NCBI RefSeq assembly: GCF_020532625.1
Contig: NZ_JAJAUY010000009.1
Span: 24,007-88,006 of the forward strand
Reading direction: 5' to 3'
DNA: 64,000 nucleotides
Source of the DNA: Streptomyces antimicrobicus
GTDB taxonomy: Bacteria; Actinomycetota; Actinomycetes; Streptomycetales; Streptomycetaceae
The notes below the pieces were generated by a model. That model worked only from the letters and a program-made list of their open reading frames with translations. It made no database searches and was not told where the DNA came from. A program made the position numbers and the translations under genes. This document shows, one piece after another, positions 33,375 through 42,109 of this stretch. How positions within the stretch are numbered: position 1 is the stretch's first letter; the number at the start of each line of letters is the position of its first letter.

Positions 33375-34072
33375 CGCGCACACCGTGCCACGACCCGCAC
33401 GGCCCGCCCCACCATCCGGGGCAGCGCCGCGTCCCGCACGAAGAAGTGCCCGCCCGGCACCGTACGGCGCACGAACCGGCCCGTGGTCCACCGCCGCCAC
33501 CCGGCCACCGCCCCGGGCCGCCCCAGCGGGTCCTCGCGCCCGGCGACGGCGAGCAACGGCGCGTCCACGGGGCCGTCGGCGGCGCCCCGCAGCGCGGCGG
33601 CGAGGGCGAGGTCGTCGCGCAGCACGGGCAGCACCGACCGGTGCCACACGTCTCCGGCCCGCACCCCTTCGGGCACCGCCCCGCACCGCGCCAGCAGCGC
33701 GACCAGTGCGGCGTCGTCCAGCCCGGCACCGCCCACGAGCGCGGCCACCGCGTCGGGCGGCGGCAGCGCCCCTACGCCGAGCAGCGCGGGCGGCTCCAGC
33801 CCCACGTCCCCGGACGCCCGGGCCAGGGTGTACGCGACGAGCCCGCCCAGACTGTGCCCGTAGAGCGCGTAGGGCTCGTCCCCCACCACGGCGGCGATGC
33901 CGCTCAACTCCCGCAGCAGTCCGTCCCGCCCGACGACGCGCGGCTCCCGCCGCCGCCGGTCCCGCCCGGGCAGCAGCCAGGGCACGACGTCCACGCCGGG
34001 CCCGATCAGCTCGGGCCACCGGTGAAAGGCCGAGACCCCGGCCCCGGCATGCGCGAAACACACCACCTTCAC
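33371..34072 (-). CDS. type II (editing) thioesterase
   Basis: A 233-residue alpha/beta hydrolase of the TEII group that removes stalled or wrong acyl groups from carrier proteins. Motifs: VVCFAHAGAGVSAFHRW at the N-terminus, LYGHSLGGLVAYTLA with the nucleophilic serine (about residue 74), and a late GGHFFVRD histidine. GTG 34072 with GGAGGT about 10 bp upstream gives the usual family start; the frame is open to ATG 34105. It heads the operon TEII-KS alpha-KS beta-ACP-monooxygenase. Confidence 0.88.
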   Translation of the reverse strand: MKVVCFAHAGAGVSAFHRWPELIGPGVDVVPWLLPGRDRRRREPRVVGRDGLLRELSGIAAVVGDEPYALYGHSLGGLVAYTLARASGDVGLEPPALLGVGALPPPDAVAALVGGAGLDDAALVALLARCGAVPEGVRAGDVWHRSVLPVLRDDLALAAALRGAADGPVDAPLLAVAGREDPLGRPGAVAGWRRWTTGRFVRRTVPGGHFFVRDAALPRMVGRAVRVVARCAR

Positions 34073-34116
34073 CAGCCCACCACCTCCAGCCACTTCCCCC
34101 ACCATGGCGCGCGGGA

Positions 34117-34134
34117 CTGGAGCCCCTCTGGAGC
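34117..34134 (-). promoter_or_regulatory. direct repeat resembling a SARP operator upstream of the minimal PKS operon
   Basis: On the coding strand GCTCCAG occurs twice, 11 bp apart (plus-strand CTGGAGC at 34117-34123 and 34128-34134), 45-62 bp upstream of the GTG start at 34072. The heptamer differs from TCGAGC by one base in its core. Only two copies, so this is weaker than the array at 22773-22812. Confidence 0.45.
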
Positions 34135-34144
34135 GCCGGGGGGA

Positions 34145-34178
34145 CGGCCCCCGCCCGCAGCGGCACGGGCGGGGGCCG
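34145..34178 (-). terminator. hairpin terminator downstream of the chitinase gene
   Basis: Perfect 13-bp arms CGGCCCCCGCCCG and CGGGCGGGGGCCG separated by 8 bases, 28 bp after the chitinase stop codon. It separates the chitinase from the PKS operon. Confidence 0.75.
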
Positions 34179-34205
34179 GCGGCCGGGCGCCGGTTCAGGG
34201 CCGGG

Positions 34206-35723
34206 TCACGACCGCCCCGCGAACGCCTTGGTGAACGCCAGCGGTGCCTGCAGGATCGACGAGCACGTGGGGTCGGCGTGGTTCTTGGCGCCGCCCGGGC
34301 ACTGCTGGTCCCGCGCGCCCGACCACATGGCCAGCCACGCCAGGCCCTTGGCGCGGGCGAAGTCCGCCAGTTGCGTGGCGTCCTCGACCGTGAAGATCTC
34401 GCCGGCCACGTCGTTGACCCCGATCATCGGCGTGACCGCGACCGTCCTCCACGCCTCCGCGTCCGACAGGCCCAGCACCCCCTTGATCTGCGCCTGGGTC
34501 GCCGTTGCCGCCTGGACGGCGTAGCCGCCCATGTCGCCGCTGTAGGCCGGCCCGTAGTCCATCGCCATGATGTTGACGGCCGAGATCCGTACGCCGTTGC
34601 GCCGGGCGTCGGCCAGCAGGTCGACGCCCGGCTGGGTCAGGCCCTCCGGCATGACGGGCAGGGTGAAGGACACGTCGAGCCCCGGGTGCTGGCGCTGGAG
34701 CATCGCGACGGCCTGGGCGCGCCGGGTGTTGGCGGCCGTGTCGGGCAGGGCCGCGCCCTCGATGTCGAAGTCGGCCTTGGTCAGCCCGTAGGCGTCCACG
34801 ACCTTGCCGTACGCCGCTGCCAGCTCGGTCGCCGAGGAGCAGGCCAGGGCGAGTTCGGAGCCGGCCGCGCCGCCGAAGGAGACCCGGACGTCGCCGCCCT
34901 TGGCGCGCAGCGCCGCGATCTGGGCCGCGACCCGGTCGGAGCCGAGCGCGGTGGTGCCGCCCCACAGCGGGTTGCAGCCGCCGCCGGAGGTGATGAAGGC
35001 CAGGTTGAACTCCTTCACCCCGGTGCTGTCGGCCGTCGCCAGCAGGTCGTAGGCGGGGTGGAGCGAGGTGTCGACGTACGGCGCGAACCGGGTCGCCCCC
35101 GACGGCCGCGTCGCCGTCGCGGTCGGGACCGGGACCGGGCTCACCGGCGCGGTGGGCGTGGCGGTGGCCGTGGCGGTCGGCCTCGGCGACGCCGTGGACG
35201 TCGGGGCCGCCGTCGGGCTCGTCGTCGGGGTCGTCGTCGGACGGCCGCTCGGTTGCGGCGCCGGCTCGCCGGAGACGGAGCACTTCACCTTGTTGATCAG
35301 GCAGCCCGTCGGGTTGCCCGCAGTGCCCTGCGCCGCGGTGACGAAGCCGACGGTGGTGGAGGCTCCCGCGGCCAGCCCGCCGCTCGCCCAGCTCGGCGGC
35401 CTGACCGTCACGTGGCTGCCGCTCACGGTCTTCTCGCCGTTCCACAGCGAGGACAGGGTCGTCCCGGCCGGAAGGTCGAACTCCAGCGTCCAGTCGTCCA
35501 GCGCCTGCCCGCTGTTGTTGGTGATGACGTACTGGCCGGTGTACCCGGTGGACCAGCTGCTGGCCCGGGTGAACGCGGCCCCCACGGACGCGGCCTGGGC
35601 CGTGCCGGTGAGGGCGAGCGCGGCGCCGGCGACGGTGGCGGTGAGGGCCAGCGCCCCGGCCGCCGCCTTGGCCTTGCCGCGTGCGCCGGACGTACGGCGG
35701 TGGGAATGGGATGTTCCGGTCAT
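34206..35723 (-). CDS. secreted GH18 chitinase with N-terminal CBM2
   Basis: A 505-residue secreted glycoside hydrolase cleaving chitin. Order: signal peptide ending near TGTAQA (residues 1-44), a cellulose/chitin-binding CBM2 domain (about 47-150, with a Trp-rich face SSWSTGYTGQYVITNN and a Cys pair), a Thr/Pro/Ala linker (about 152-208), and a GH18 catalytic barrel. The catalytic motif is KADFDIEG: Asp318, Asp320 and Glu322. ATG 35723 gives the twin-basic start MTGTSHSHRR. It is monocistronic and looks unrelated to the polyketide genes. No obvious chitin-response repeat was seen upstream. Confidence 0.92.
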   Translation of the reverse strand: MTGTSHSHRRTSGARGKAKAAAGALALTATVAGAALALTGTAQAASVGAAFTRASSWSTGYTGQYVITNNSGQALDDWTLEFDLPAGTTLSSLWNGEKTVSGSHVTVRPPSWASGGLAAGASTTVGFVTAAQGTAGNPTGCLINKVKCSVSGEPAPQPSGRPTTTPTTSPTAAPTSTASPRPTATATATPTAPVSPVPVPTATATRPSGATRFAPYVDTSLHPAYDLLATADSTGVKEFNLAFITSGGGCNPLWGGTTALGSDRVAAQIAALRAKGGDVRVSFGGAAGSELALACSSATELAAAYGKVVDAYGLTKADFDIEGAALPDTAANTRRAQAVAMLQRQHPGLDVSFTLPVMPEGLTQPGVDLLADARRNGVRISAVNIMAMDYGPAYSGDMGGYAVQAATATQAQIKGVLGLSDAEAWRTVAVTPMIGVNDVAGEIFTVEDATQLADFARAKGLAWLAMWSGARDQQCPGGAKNHADPTCSSILQAPLAFTKAFAGRS

Positions 35724-35868
35724 GGCTGCGGTGCCTGCCCAATCGGTGCGGTGACGGGTGACGGAGCAGCACGCTAGCGATCCGGAATCGGACAAACCGG
35801 CAGGTCACGGCCTCGGGTGGAGAACTTGAGGCCCGCTTAAGGAAGCCATCGGGGAGGGTTAACAGGAA

Positions 35869-35906
35869 GGGCCCTGCCGAAGAGCTTCCGCTCGTCGGCA
35901 GGGCCC
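35869..35906 (-). terminator. hairpin terminator after the M23 peptidase gene
   Basis: Arms GGGCCCTGCCGA (35869-35880) and TCGGCAGGGCCC (35895-35906) are perfectly complementary over 12 bp with a 14-base loop. It lies 30 bp downstream of the peptidase stop. Confidence 0.72.
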
Positions 35907-35935
35907 CGTGGCCCGCGGCTCACGCCTCCTGGGGC

Positions 35936-37405
35936 TTACCAGCCGCCGGACCCGATCTCCTTGCGGGCGCCCAGCCCGGTCCCGGTGCCCGGGTACAGGA
36001 ACAGCTTCCCGGTCGAGTTCTGCACGGCCACCAGGTCGTCGGACTTGCTGGTGTTCAGCAGGTCGCCGCCGATCAGGTCGGACATCCCGTTCCAGCCGCC
36101 GGAGCCGATCTCGATGCGCGGGCTCAGGTACCCCCGGTCGCCCGGGTACATGAACAGCTTGCCGGTGGACTTCTCGACCGCGACGAGGTCCTGGCGGCCG
36201 CTGTTGTTGAGGTCCATGCCGGTCAGGTTGGACATCCCGTTCCAGCCGCCCGAGCCGATCTCCTTGCGGGCGCCCAGGCCGGAGCCGGTGCCCGGGTACA
36301 GGAACAGCTTGCCGGAGGACTTCTCCACCGCCGCGATGTCGGCCACGCCGTCGCCGTTGAGGTTGAGCGCGGTCAGATCGGCCATGCCGTTCCAGCCGCC
36401 GGAGCCGATCAGGACGCGGTCGGAGCCGGCCGCGATCGTCGAGTTGTCGTTGCCCTTGTAGAGCCACAGCTTGCCGGTGGACTCCTCCACCGCGACGATG
36501 TCGTCCTTGCCGTCCTTGGTGAAGTCGCCGCCCACCAGGTTCGACATGCCGTTCCAGCCGCCCGCGCCGATCAGGACGCGGGCGGAGCCGCTGGCGATCG
36601 TGCCGTTGGCGTTGCCCTTGTACATCCACAGCTTGCCGGTGGACGCCTCCACACCCACCACGTCGAGCACGCCGTCGCCGTTGAGGTCGGCCGAGGCCAG
36701 GTCGGTCATGCCGGTACCGCCGCCGGTGCCGCCACCGGGGCCCTCGGGCTTCGGGTCCGGGGTCGGGTCGGCGCAGTTCTTGCTGGTCAGCGAGGCCGTC
36801 GGGTAGAAGGCGGTGCCGTTGAAGGTGGTGCGCGCGTCGGTTCCGTAGTGCCGCTGCTCGTAGTGCAGGTGGGCGCCGGTCGAGTTGCCGGTGCTGCCGA
36901 CGATGCCGATCTGCTGGCCGGCGCTCACCTTCTGGCCGTCGGACACCTTGAAGCCGTTGAGGTGGGCGTAGACGGTGCTCCAGCCGTCGCCGTGGTCGAT
37001 GACCACGAACTTGCCGTAGCTGCGGTTGCCGACGTCCTTGACGCGGGCGGTACCGGAGGCGCTGGCCAGCACGGGCCGGTTCAGGGTGTCACCGCCGTCG
37101 GTCCAGTCGATGGCGTAGGCCGAGGGGCTGTGGCCGGAGCGGGAGGCACCGCGCCAGGTCTCGCCGCACTTGAACGGCATCTGGAACTTGGGCCGGTCGC
37201 TGGAGGCGAAGGCGGCCATCGGCGTCGCCGCGTACTCGGACGGCAGGCCCATGTCCTCGACGGTCAGGGCCTCCATGTCGCCGTGGAAGTCGTCGGCGAT
37301 GTCCTCGGCGTTGGCGCCGCTGATGGACAAGGTGGTGGCGGCGATGGTGGCGCACAGCAGACCGGTGGCGATCCGCACGGGCTTCGACATGAACTTCTTG
37401 ATCAT
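35936..37405 (-). CDS. secreted M23 (LytM-type) metallopeptidase with FG-GAP repeats
   Basis: A 489-residue exported protein likely to cleave peptidoglycan cross-bridges or similar peptides. Signal peptide ends near SGANA (residue 33). The M23 domain (about 70-205) shows [31 protein letters not shown] and the HLHYEQ zinc motif. A Gly/Pro linker leads to five FG-GAP/VCBS-like repeats (about 230-489), each with a DLNGDGVxDVVGVExSTGKLWxYKG pattern and ending GSGGWNGM; the protein ends abruptly in GSGGW, at the edge of a repeat. Its repeats are almost the same as those of the adjacent NlpC/P60-like protein. Confidence 0.9.
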   Translation of the reverse strand: MIKKFMSKPVRIATGLLCATIAATTLSISGANAEDIADDFHGDMEALTVEDMGLPSEYAATPMAAFASSDRPKFQMPFKCGETWRGASRSGHSPSAYAIDWTDGGDTLNRPVLASASGTARVKDVGNRSYGKFVVIDHGDGWSTVYAHLNGFKVSDGQKVSAGQQIGIVGSTGNSTGAHLHYEQRHYGTDARTTFNGTAFYPTASLTSKNCADPTPDPKPEGPGGGTGGGTGMTDLASADLNGDGVLDVVGVEASTGKLWMYKGNANGTIASGSARVLIGAGGWNGMSNLVGGDFTKDGKDDIVAVEESTGKLWLYKGNDNSTIAAGSDRVLIGSGGWNGMADLTALNLNGDGVADIAAVEKSSGKLFLYPGTGSGLGARKEIGSGGWNGMSNLTGMDLNNSGRQDLVAVEKSTGKLFMYPGDRGYLSPRIEIGSGGWNGMSDLIGGDLLNTSKSDDLVAVQNSTGKLFLYPGTGTGLGARKEIGSGGW

Positions 37406-37534
37406 GATGACAGGTCCAAACCGGCACAGGGGGTGCCAAGAAAAGGGGGGTGAGGGAAGAAGACGAAGGGGGTGGGGGAGGGCAGGAAGGAGCGAGCGGC
37501 AGAGGAGGAAAAAAGGGGGGGTGGAGGCAGCGGC

Positions 37535-38995
37535 CTACCAGCCGCCCGAGCCGATCTCCTTGCGGTCTCCCAGACCCGACCCCGTGCCGGGGTAGAGGTA
37601 GAGCTTGCCGGTGGACTTCTCCACGCCGACCAGGTCGTCGTAGGCGTTGGAGGTGAAGTCGCCGCCGATCAGGTCGTTCATGCCGTTCCAGCCGCCCGAG
37701 CCGATCTCCTTGCGGGCGTCCAGACCGGAGCCGTTGCTCTTGTAGAAGAAGAGCTTGCCGCTGGCGGACTCGGCGCCGACCACGTCGGTCCTGCCGTCGT
37801 TGTTCACGTCCATGCCGACCAGGTCGTGCATGCCGTTCCAGCCGCCGGAGCCGATCAGGACGCGGGCGCTGCCGCCGCTGATCGCGCCGGCGCCGTTGCC
37901 CTTGTAGAGCCAGAGCTTGCCGGTGGACCGCTCGACGCCCACGACGTCGTTCTTGCCGTCGCCGTTGAAGTCGCCGCCGATCAGGTCGTGCATCCCGTTC
38001 CAGCCGCCCGAGCCGATCTCCTTGCGGGCGCCCAGACCGGACCCCGTACCGGGGTAGAGGTAGAGCTTGCCGGTGGACTCCTGGGTGGCGACGATGTCGT
38101 CCTTGCCGTCGCCGTTGTAGTCGGCGGCCGCGAGGTTGGACATGCCGTTCCAGCCGCCCGAACCGATCTCGACACGGGCGGACCCGCTGGAGATGGTGCC
38201 GTTGGTGTTGCCCTTGTACAGCCAGAGCTTGCCGGTGGAGGCCTCCACACCCACCACGTCGTCGACGGAGTCGCCGTTGATGTTCGCGGCGACCAGATCG
38301 GTCATGCCGGCGGAGGGCTTGGTGGGCGGGGTAGTGTCGGCGTCGTCGACGATGTTCTTGTAGCGGACCGGGGCGTACGGGCCGTAGCCCGGGTAGTACG
38401 GGTAGTCGTAGATGCGGTGGTGCACGCCCGACGGGGTGAAGTCGAAGCCCCAGTACTTGCTGTGGTCGCTGTTGGCCCACTTCTCGAACAGCACGACGTG
38501 ACCGCCCGAGCCGCCGTCGTTGTCGAGGAGGGCATCGCCCGCCTTGAGGTCCGACTTGCTGATCGAGTACACGACACCGCGCGGCTCGAAGGTGTCGGTG
38601 GTCAGCGAGGAGTCCAGGTCCCAGGCCATCGAGACGTAACCGGAGCAGTCGGTGCGGTAGCCGCCGTGCCGGCCGCCCCAGTCGTAGTCCAGACCGATGC
38701 CGACCCAGCTCCGGGCCCGCTCGATGACGGTGCTGCGGGATATCTTCGAGGTGGCCGCCGAGTACGCGAAGCCACGCATCTCCTCGGCGACGGGCGCTTC
38801 CGCGCCCTGACCGGTGCTGCCGTAGTCGGGGTTGTCGGCCGGCCCGGCGACGGGCTCGGCGGCGGCGGTCACGGGCGCCGGGGCCGGAGCGGCGTTGGCG
38901 GCCGAGTTCAGCGCGACGACGCCGGCGGTGGAGGCGGCGACGGCCAGCAGGGCCGCGACGGCGGTGCGGCGGGGCGTACGGGCGGTGCGAGGCAT
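37535..38995 (-). CDS. secreted NlpC/P60-like amidase with FG-GAP repeats
   Basis: A 486-residue exported protein. Signal peptide ends near NAAPA (about residue 37). The catalytic domain (about 85-215) has Cys117 in YRTDCSGYVSMAW and His166 in GGHVVLFEKW, the NlpC/P60 Cys-His pair, so it probably hydrolyses cell-wall peptides. Five FG-GAP-like repeats follow (about 235-486), again ending in GSGGW. It is upstream of the M23 gene on the same strand, 129 bp away, with a G-rich gap; the two look like a pair of cell-wall hydrolases built on the same repeat module. Confidence 0.88.
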   Translation of the reverse strand: MPRTARTPRRTAVAALLAVAASTAGVVALNSAANAAPAPAPVTAAAEPVAGPADNPDYGSTGQGAEAPVAEEMRGFAYSAATSKISRSTVIERARSWVGIGLDYDWGGRHGGYRTDCSGYVSMAWDLDSSLTTDTFEPRGVVYSISKSDLKAGDALLDNDGGSGGHVVLFEKWANSDHSKYWGFDFTPSGVHHRIYDYPYYPGYGPYAPVRYKNIVDDADTTPPTKPSAGMTDLVAANINGDSVDDVVGVEASTGKLWLYKGNTNGTISSGSARVEIGSGGWNGMSNLAAADYNGDGKDDIVATQESTGKLYLYPGTGSGLGARKEIGSGGWNGMHDLIGGDFNGDGKNDVVGVERSTGKLWLYKGNGAGAISGGSARVLIGSGGWNGMHDLVGMDVNNDGRTDVVGAESASGKLFFYKSNGSGLDARKEIGSGGWNGMNDLIGGDFTSNAYDDLVGVEKSTGKLYLYPGTGSGLGDRKEIGSGGW

Positions 38996-39238
38996 GGGTG
39001 TACTCCGGTTCGTGGTGCGGTGAGTCGAGGGGTCCGCCCGCCGGGCGCGAGGGCCCGGGGCGCCGAGGGCCGGGAGCCGGTGCGAAGGGCACACGCTCGA
39101 CCGGCCGGCGGTGCGGCGGCGGAGAGGACGCGAAGGAAGAGGGGACGTTCGGAGGACAGCTGTCCTGCAGGCACAGCGGTCCCGAAGCCATCGGGGTGGG
39201 CGCGCCGGGGCGCGCGTCGAGGAGGGACGGTGGAGCCC

Positions 39239-39285
39239 GGGGGCCGGGGGTCGGGGGGCCGGGGGTCGGGGGGCCGGGGGCGCGT
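39239..39285. repeat. three tandem 15-bp G-rich units
   Basis: GGGGGCCGGGGGTCG-type units repeat three times between the NlpC-like and the small secreted protein genes. G-tracts of five to six could form quadruplexes. No gene covers it. Confidence 0.7.
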
Positions 39286-39306
39286 CAGGTCAGAACGCGC
39301 CGGTGA

Positions 39307-39450
39307 TCAGGTGGGACTGCCGACCGTCGCGGCAAGGGGCGCGGTCCCGGCGGTCCGCTCCAGCGGCACGGCCGAGGCCATCGGGGCGACGGAGGTGATG
39401 CCGATCGTGAGGGCGATGACCGCGGCGGCCCGAAGAAGTCCAGTACGCAT
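39307..39450 (-). CDS. small secreted protein, unrecognised
   Basis: A 47-residue frame, MRTGLLRAAAVIALTIGITSV..., with a textbook signal peptide: basic n-region, hydrophobic core and an ASA cleavage site (about residue 27). The mature part is only about 20 residues (VPLERTAG...). A GGAGGAACC ribosome site lies 6 bp before ATG 39450, supporting translation. No homologue recognised; it may be a signal-like peptide or a remnant of a longer secreted gene. Confidence 0.5.
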   Translation of the reverse strand: MRTGLLRAAAVIALTIGITSVAPMASAVPLERTAGTAPLAATVGSPT

Positions 39451-39806
39451 GGCGAGGGTTCCTCCCGGAACACATTGGAAGAGCTGATCCGACGACGCTG
39501 CTGCCGCCGTGAGGCCGCCACCCGAGACGTCCCGCGGTTGACGTCTGCCAGGGGCTTCCCGGCGGTGTCCCCGAGGTCTCCCTCGCTGACGAGTAATAGC
39601 TTCGCCGCTGGTCAGAGCCGTGAGAAGAGAGATCGACTGGCCTGAACCGGCCCTGGCCCAACCCGTCCACACCCACCCGTTTCCAGCCACCCACCCCACC
39701 GGAACCAGCCTCACCCGAGCCCGAGGTGTCACATCCCGCTGCCCTGCCTTGTCCCAGCTGAGAGCAAGCGGCAGCGATCCCGCGCACGGAAGGGGCCGAG
39801 CGGACC
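39451..39806. other. 356-bp intergenic region
   Basis: Lies between the divergent small secreted protein gene and the FAD oxidoreductase gene, so it should hold both promoters. A purine-poor, lower-GC patch ACGAGTAATAGCTTCG near 39590 may mark a promoter. I see no operator or RNA structure that I can support. Confidence 0.35.
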
Positions 39807-41111
39807 ATGACCCGGAAGACGACGCCGAACACGAAGAGCTGCGCCGACAGCGGCAGCCACGGAAGCGGCAACCACGACACGGGCGGAAGCAACGACACGG
39901 GCGGAAGCAACGGCAGGGGCGGGAGTCATGGCAGGGGCGGCGGCCGCGGCAACCTCACGGTCGTAGGAGGCGGCTTCGCTGGCCTGGTGGCGGCCATCAG
40001 CGCCGCCGAGGCCGGCTCCCGCGTGACCGTGTACGAGGCGCACCGCACGCTCGGCGGCCGCGCCCGCACCGCCGACGGCCCGTACCGCACCAACGAGGGC
40101 CCGCACGCCCTCTACAACGGCGGCCCGCACTGGACCTGGCTGGCCGAGCGCGACCTCCTCGGCCCCCTCGCCCGGGTACCGCTGACCGAGGCCGTACGCA
40201 CCCACGTCCACTGCGGCGGCACCCTCGGCCGCAGCCAGGCGCGCCACCTGCTCCCCCTGCTCCGCCTGGCCCGGCGGCCCGCCGCCCAGGCTCCCGTGGA
40301 CCAGGACTTCCACTCCTGGGCGGCGCCCCTGGTGGGCGAAGAGGCCGCCCGGCGGGTCGCGACCTTCCTCGCCGTCGCCCTCTTCCACCACGACGTCGGC
40401 TCGCTCTCGGCGGCGTTCGTGCAGGAACGGCTGGTCCGGGTGGCCAAGGTCCCGCCCGAGGCCCAGTACCCGCGCGGCGGCTGGCAGTCCGTGATCGACC
40501 GGATGGCGGCGCACGCACGCCGACTCGGTGTACGGATCGAGACCGACGCCCGGGTCGACGCCCTGCCCGCCGCACCCGACGGCCCGGTCGTGGTCGCGAC
40601 CTCCCTCCCCGCGGCCCGGGCGCTCCTCGGCGACCCCTCCTTGACCTGGGAGAGCGGCCGTACGGTCCTCGTCGACCTGGCCCTGACGACCCGTCGGGGC
40701 GACCCGTGGATCCTGTCCGACCTGGACGCCCCGGCCTGGCTGGAACGTTTTTCCGGCCCCGACCCCACCCTCGCCCCGGCCGGTACGTCCCTCGTCCAGG
40801 GCCAACTCCCCATCGGGCCGTCCGCATCCAAGTCCCAGGGCGTCCGCCGCGCGGAGCACCTGCTGGACCTGGGCTTCCGCGACTGGCGCGAACGCGTCAC
40901 CTGGCGCCGCGAGGCCCTGGCCACGGGCCGCACGGGCGCGGTCGACCTTCCGGGCACCACCTGGCGCGACCGCCCCCCGATCGACCGCGGCAACGACGTC
41001 TACCTGGTCGGCGACCAGGTAGCGGCTCCCGGCGTCCTGAGCGAGGTCTCCTTCACCAGCGCCCTGGAAGCCGTCTCCCTCACCCTCCGCCCCCGCTCCC
41101 GAACCCTGTAA
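39807..41111 (+). CDS. FAD-dependent oxidoreductase, phytoene desaturase/amine oxidase fold
   Basis: A 434-residue protein with the dinucleotide motif VVGGGFAGLVAAISAAEAG (about 52-70) followed by VTVYEAHRTLGGRART, the usual FAD-binding pattern of the desaturase/monoamine oxidase family, and a C-terminal DVYLVGDQVAAPGVLSEVSF. The N-terminal 48 residues are an unusual Gly/Ser/Asn/His tract encoded by tandem GGCGGAAGCAACGACACG-like repeats. No carotenoid genes are near. Substrate unknown; it stands alone before a SARP gene encoded on the other strand. Confidence 0.78.
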   Translation: MTRKTTPNTKSCADSGSHGSGNHDTGGSNDTGGSNGRGGSHGRGGGRGNLTVVGGGFAGLVAAISAAEAGSRVTVYEAHRTLGGRARTADGPYRTNEGPHALYNGGPHWTWLAERDLLGPLARVPLTEAVRTHVHCGGTLGRSQARHLLPLLRLARRPAAQAPVDQDFHSWAAPLVGEEAARRVATFLAVALFHHDVGSLSAAFVQERLVRVAKVPPEAQYPRGGWQSVIDRMAAHARRLGVRIETDARVDALPAAPDGPVVVATSLPAARALLGDPSLTWESGRTVLVDLALTTRRGDPWILSDLDAPAWLERFSGPDPTLAPAGTSLVQGQLPIGPSASKSQGVRRAEHLLDLGFRDWRERVTWRREALATGRTGAVDLPGTTWRDRPPIDRGNDVYLVGDQVAAPGVLSEVSFTSALEAVSLTLRPRSRTL

Positions 41112-41237
41112 CGGCAGGTCAGGGGCGGTACCCACGCCCCAGCAAACCCCAGGCACACGCACACGCACGGAGGGACACGCATGCGGCCCGGCCACCCAGG
41201 CAGGGGACGGACGGACACCCCGGCCCCGCCGGGCGGC

Positions 41238-42056
41238 CTAGGCCGCGTAGAGGTCGAACGTGGACCGCTTGGGTCCCGCCACCACGTCCAGCGCCGGATC
41301 CACCGTCAACATCGCCTGGTGCAGCCGCTGCAACTGCGGCGACGGCTCCACCCCGAGCTCCTCGATCAGCCGCGTGCGCAGCCTGCGGTACACGTCCAGC
41401 GCCGTCGCCTGCCGCCCCGACCGGTACAGCGCCACCATCGCCTGCGAATGCAGCCCCTCGTGCTGCGGATGCCGCGCGATCAGCTCCGTCAGCTCCGCGA
41501 TCAGCTCGGTGTGCCGGCCCAGCCGCAGGTCCACGTCGATCCGCCGCTCCACGGTGACCAACCGGCTCTCCTCCAGCCGCATCACCTCGATCTCCAGGAT
41601 CGGCCCCACCCGTACGTCGACCAGCGCCGGCCCCTGCCACAGCCCCAGCGCCCGCCGCAGCAGCCCGGCCGCCTCCTCGTCGTCGCCTTCCTCGAACGCC
41701 GCCTGCCCCCGCGCGACCAGTGCCTCGTACTCGTGCACGTCCACCGATTCCGGCGGAATCTGCAAGAGATAGCCCCCGTGCCGCGTGGCAAGTACTTCCT
41801 TCGCGCCACCGGGGCCACCCGGCCCCATCGCGGTTCCGAGCCTGCGACGCAGCTGAAGTATGTACGTCTGCAACGTCGTCAGCGCGCTCTGCGGTAGATC
41901 GGTGCCCCAGATCTCCTCCATGAGGGTCGGGACCGGCATCACCCGCCCCGGATACAACGCGAGGAGCGTCAGGATCTGTCGCGGTTTACGAGCCGTAGGA
42001 ACAATCGATCCCCCGTTGACCTCGGCACTCAACGGACCCAGAACCTGAATCTTCAC
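41238..42056 (-). CDS. SARP-family transcriptional activator (SARP-2)
   Basis: A 272-residue SARP with the OmpR-like winged helix (MKIQVLGPLSAEVNGGSIV ... PRQILTLLALYPGRVMPV, about 1-95) and a BTAD domain (about 98-250) of AfsR type. Size and order match SrrY/SrrZ, TylS and related activators controlled by butyrolactone receptors. ATG 42056. Two TCGA-type heptamers 11 bp apart lie just upstream, suggesting control by a SARP, possibly itself. A target cluster cannot be named; the type II PKS is the nearest one with matching operators. Confidence 0.92.
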   Translation of the reverse strand: MKIQVLGPLSAEVNGGSIVPTARKPRQILTLLALYPGRVMPVPTLMEEIWGTDLPQSALTTLQTYILQLRRRLGTAMGPGGPGGAKEVLATRHGGYLLQIPPESVDVHEYEALVARGQAAFEEGDDEEAAGLLRRALGLWQGPALVDVRVGPILEIEVMRLEESRLVTVERRIDVDLRLGRHTELIAELTELIARHPQHEGLHSQAMVALYRSGRQATALDVYRRLRTRLIEELGVEPSPQLQRLHQAMLTVDPALDVVAGPKRSTFDLYAA

Positions 42057-42071
42057 GGTCTCCTCCGCACG

Positions 42072-42109
42072 TCGTCGAGTTCCCCTCGATTTTCAGCCTC
42101 CGACGGAGG
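42072..42109 (-). promoter_or_regulatory. heptamer pair and short palindrome upstream of SARP-2
   Basis: On the coding strand TCGAGGG and TCGACGA lie 11 bp apart (plus-strand 42083-42089 and 42072-42078), 16-33 bp from the start codon. A CCTCCG-A-CGGAGG palindrome follows at 42097-42109. TCGA is common in such DNA, so the heptamers may be chance. Confidence 0.35.
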
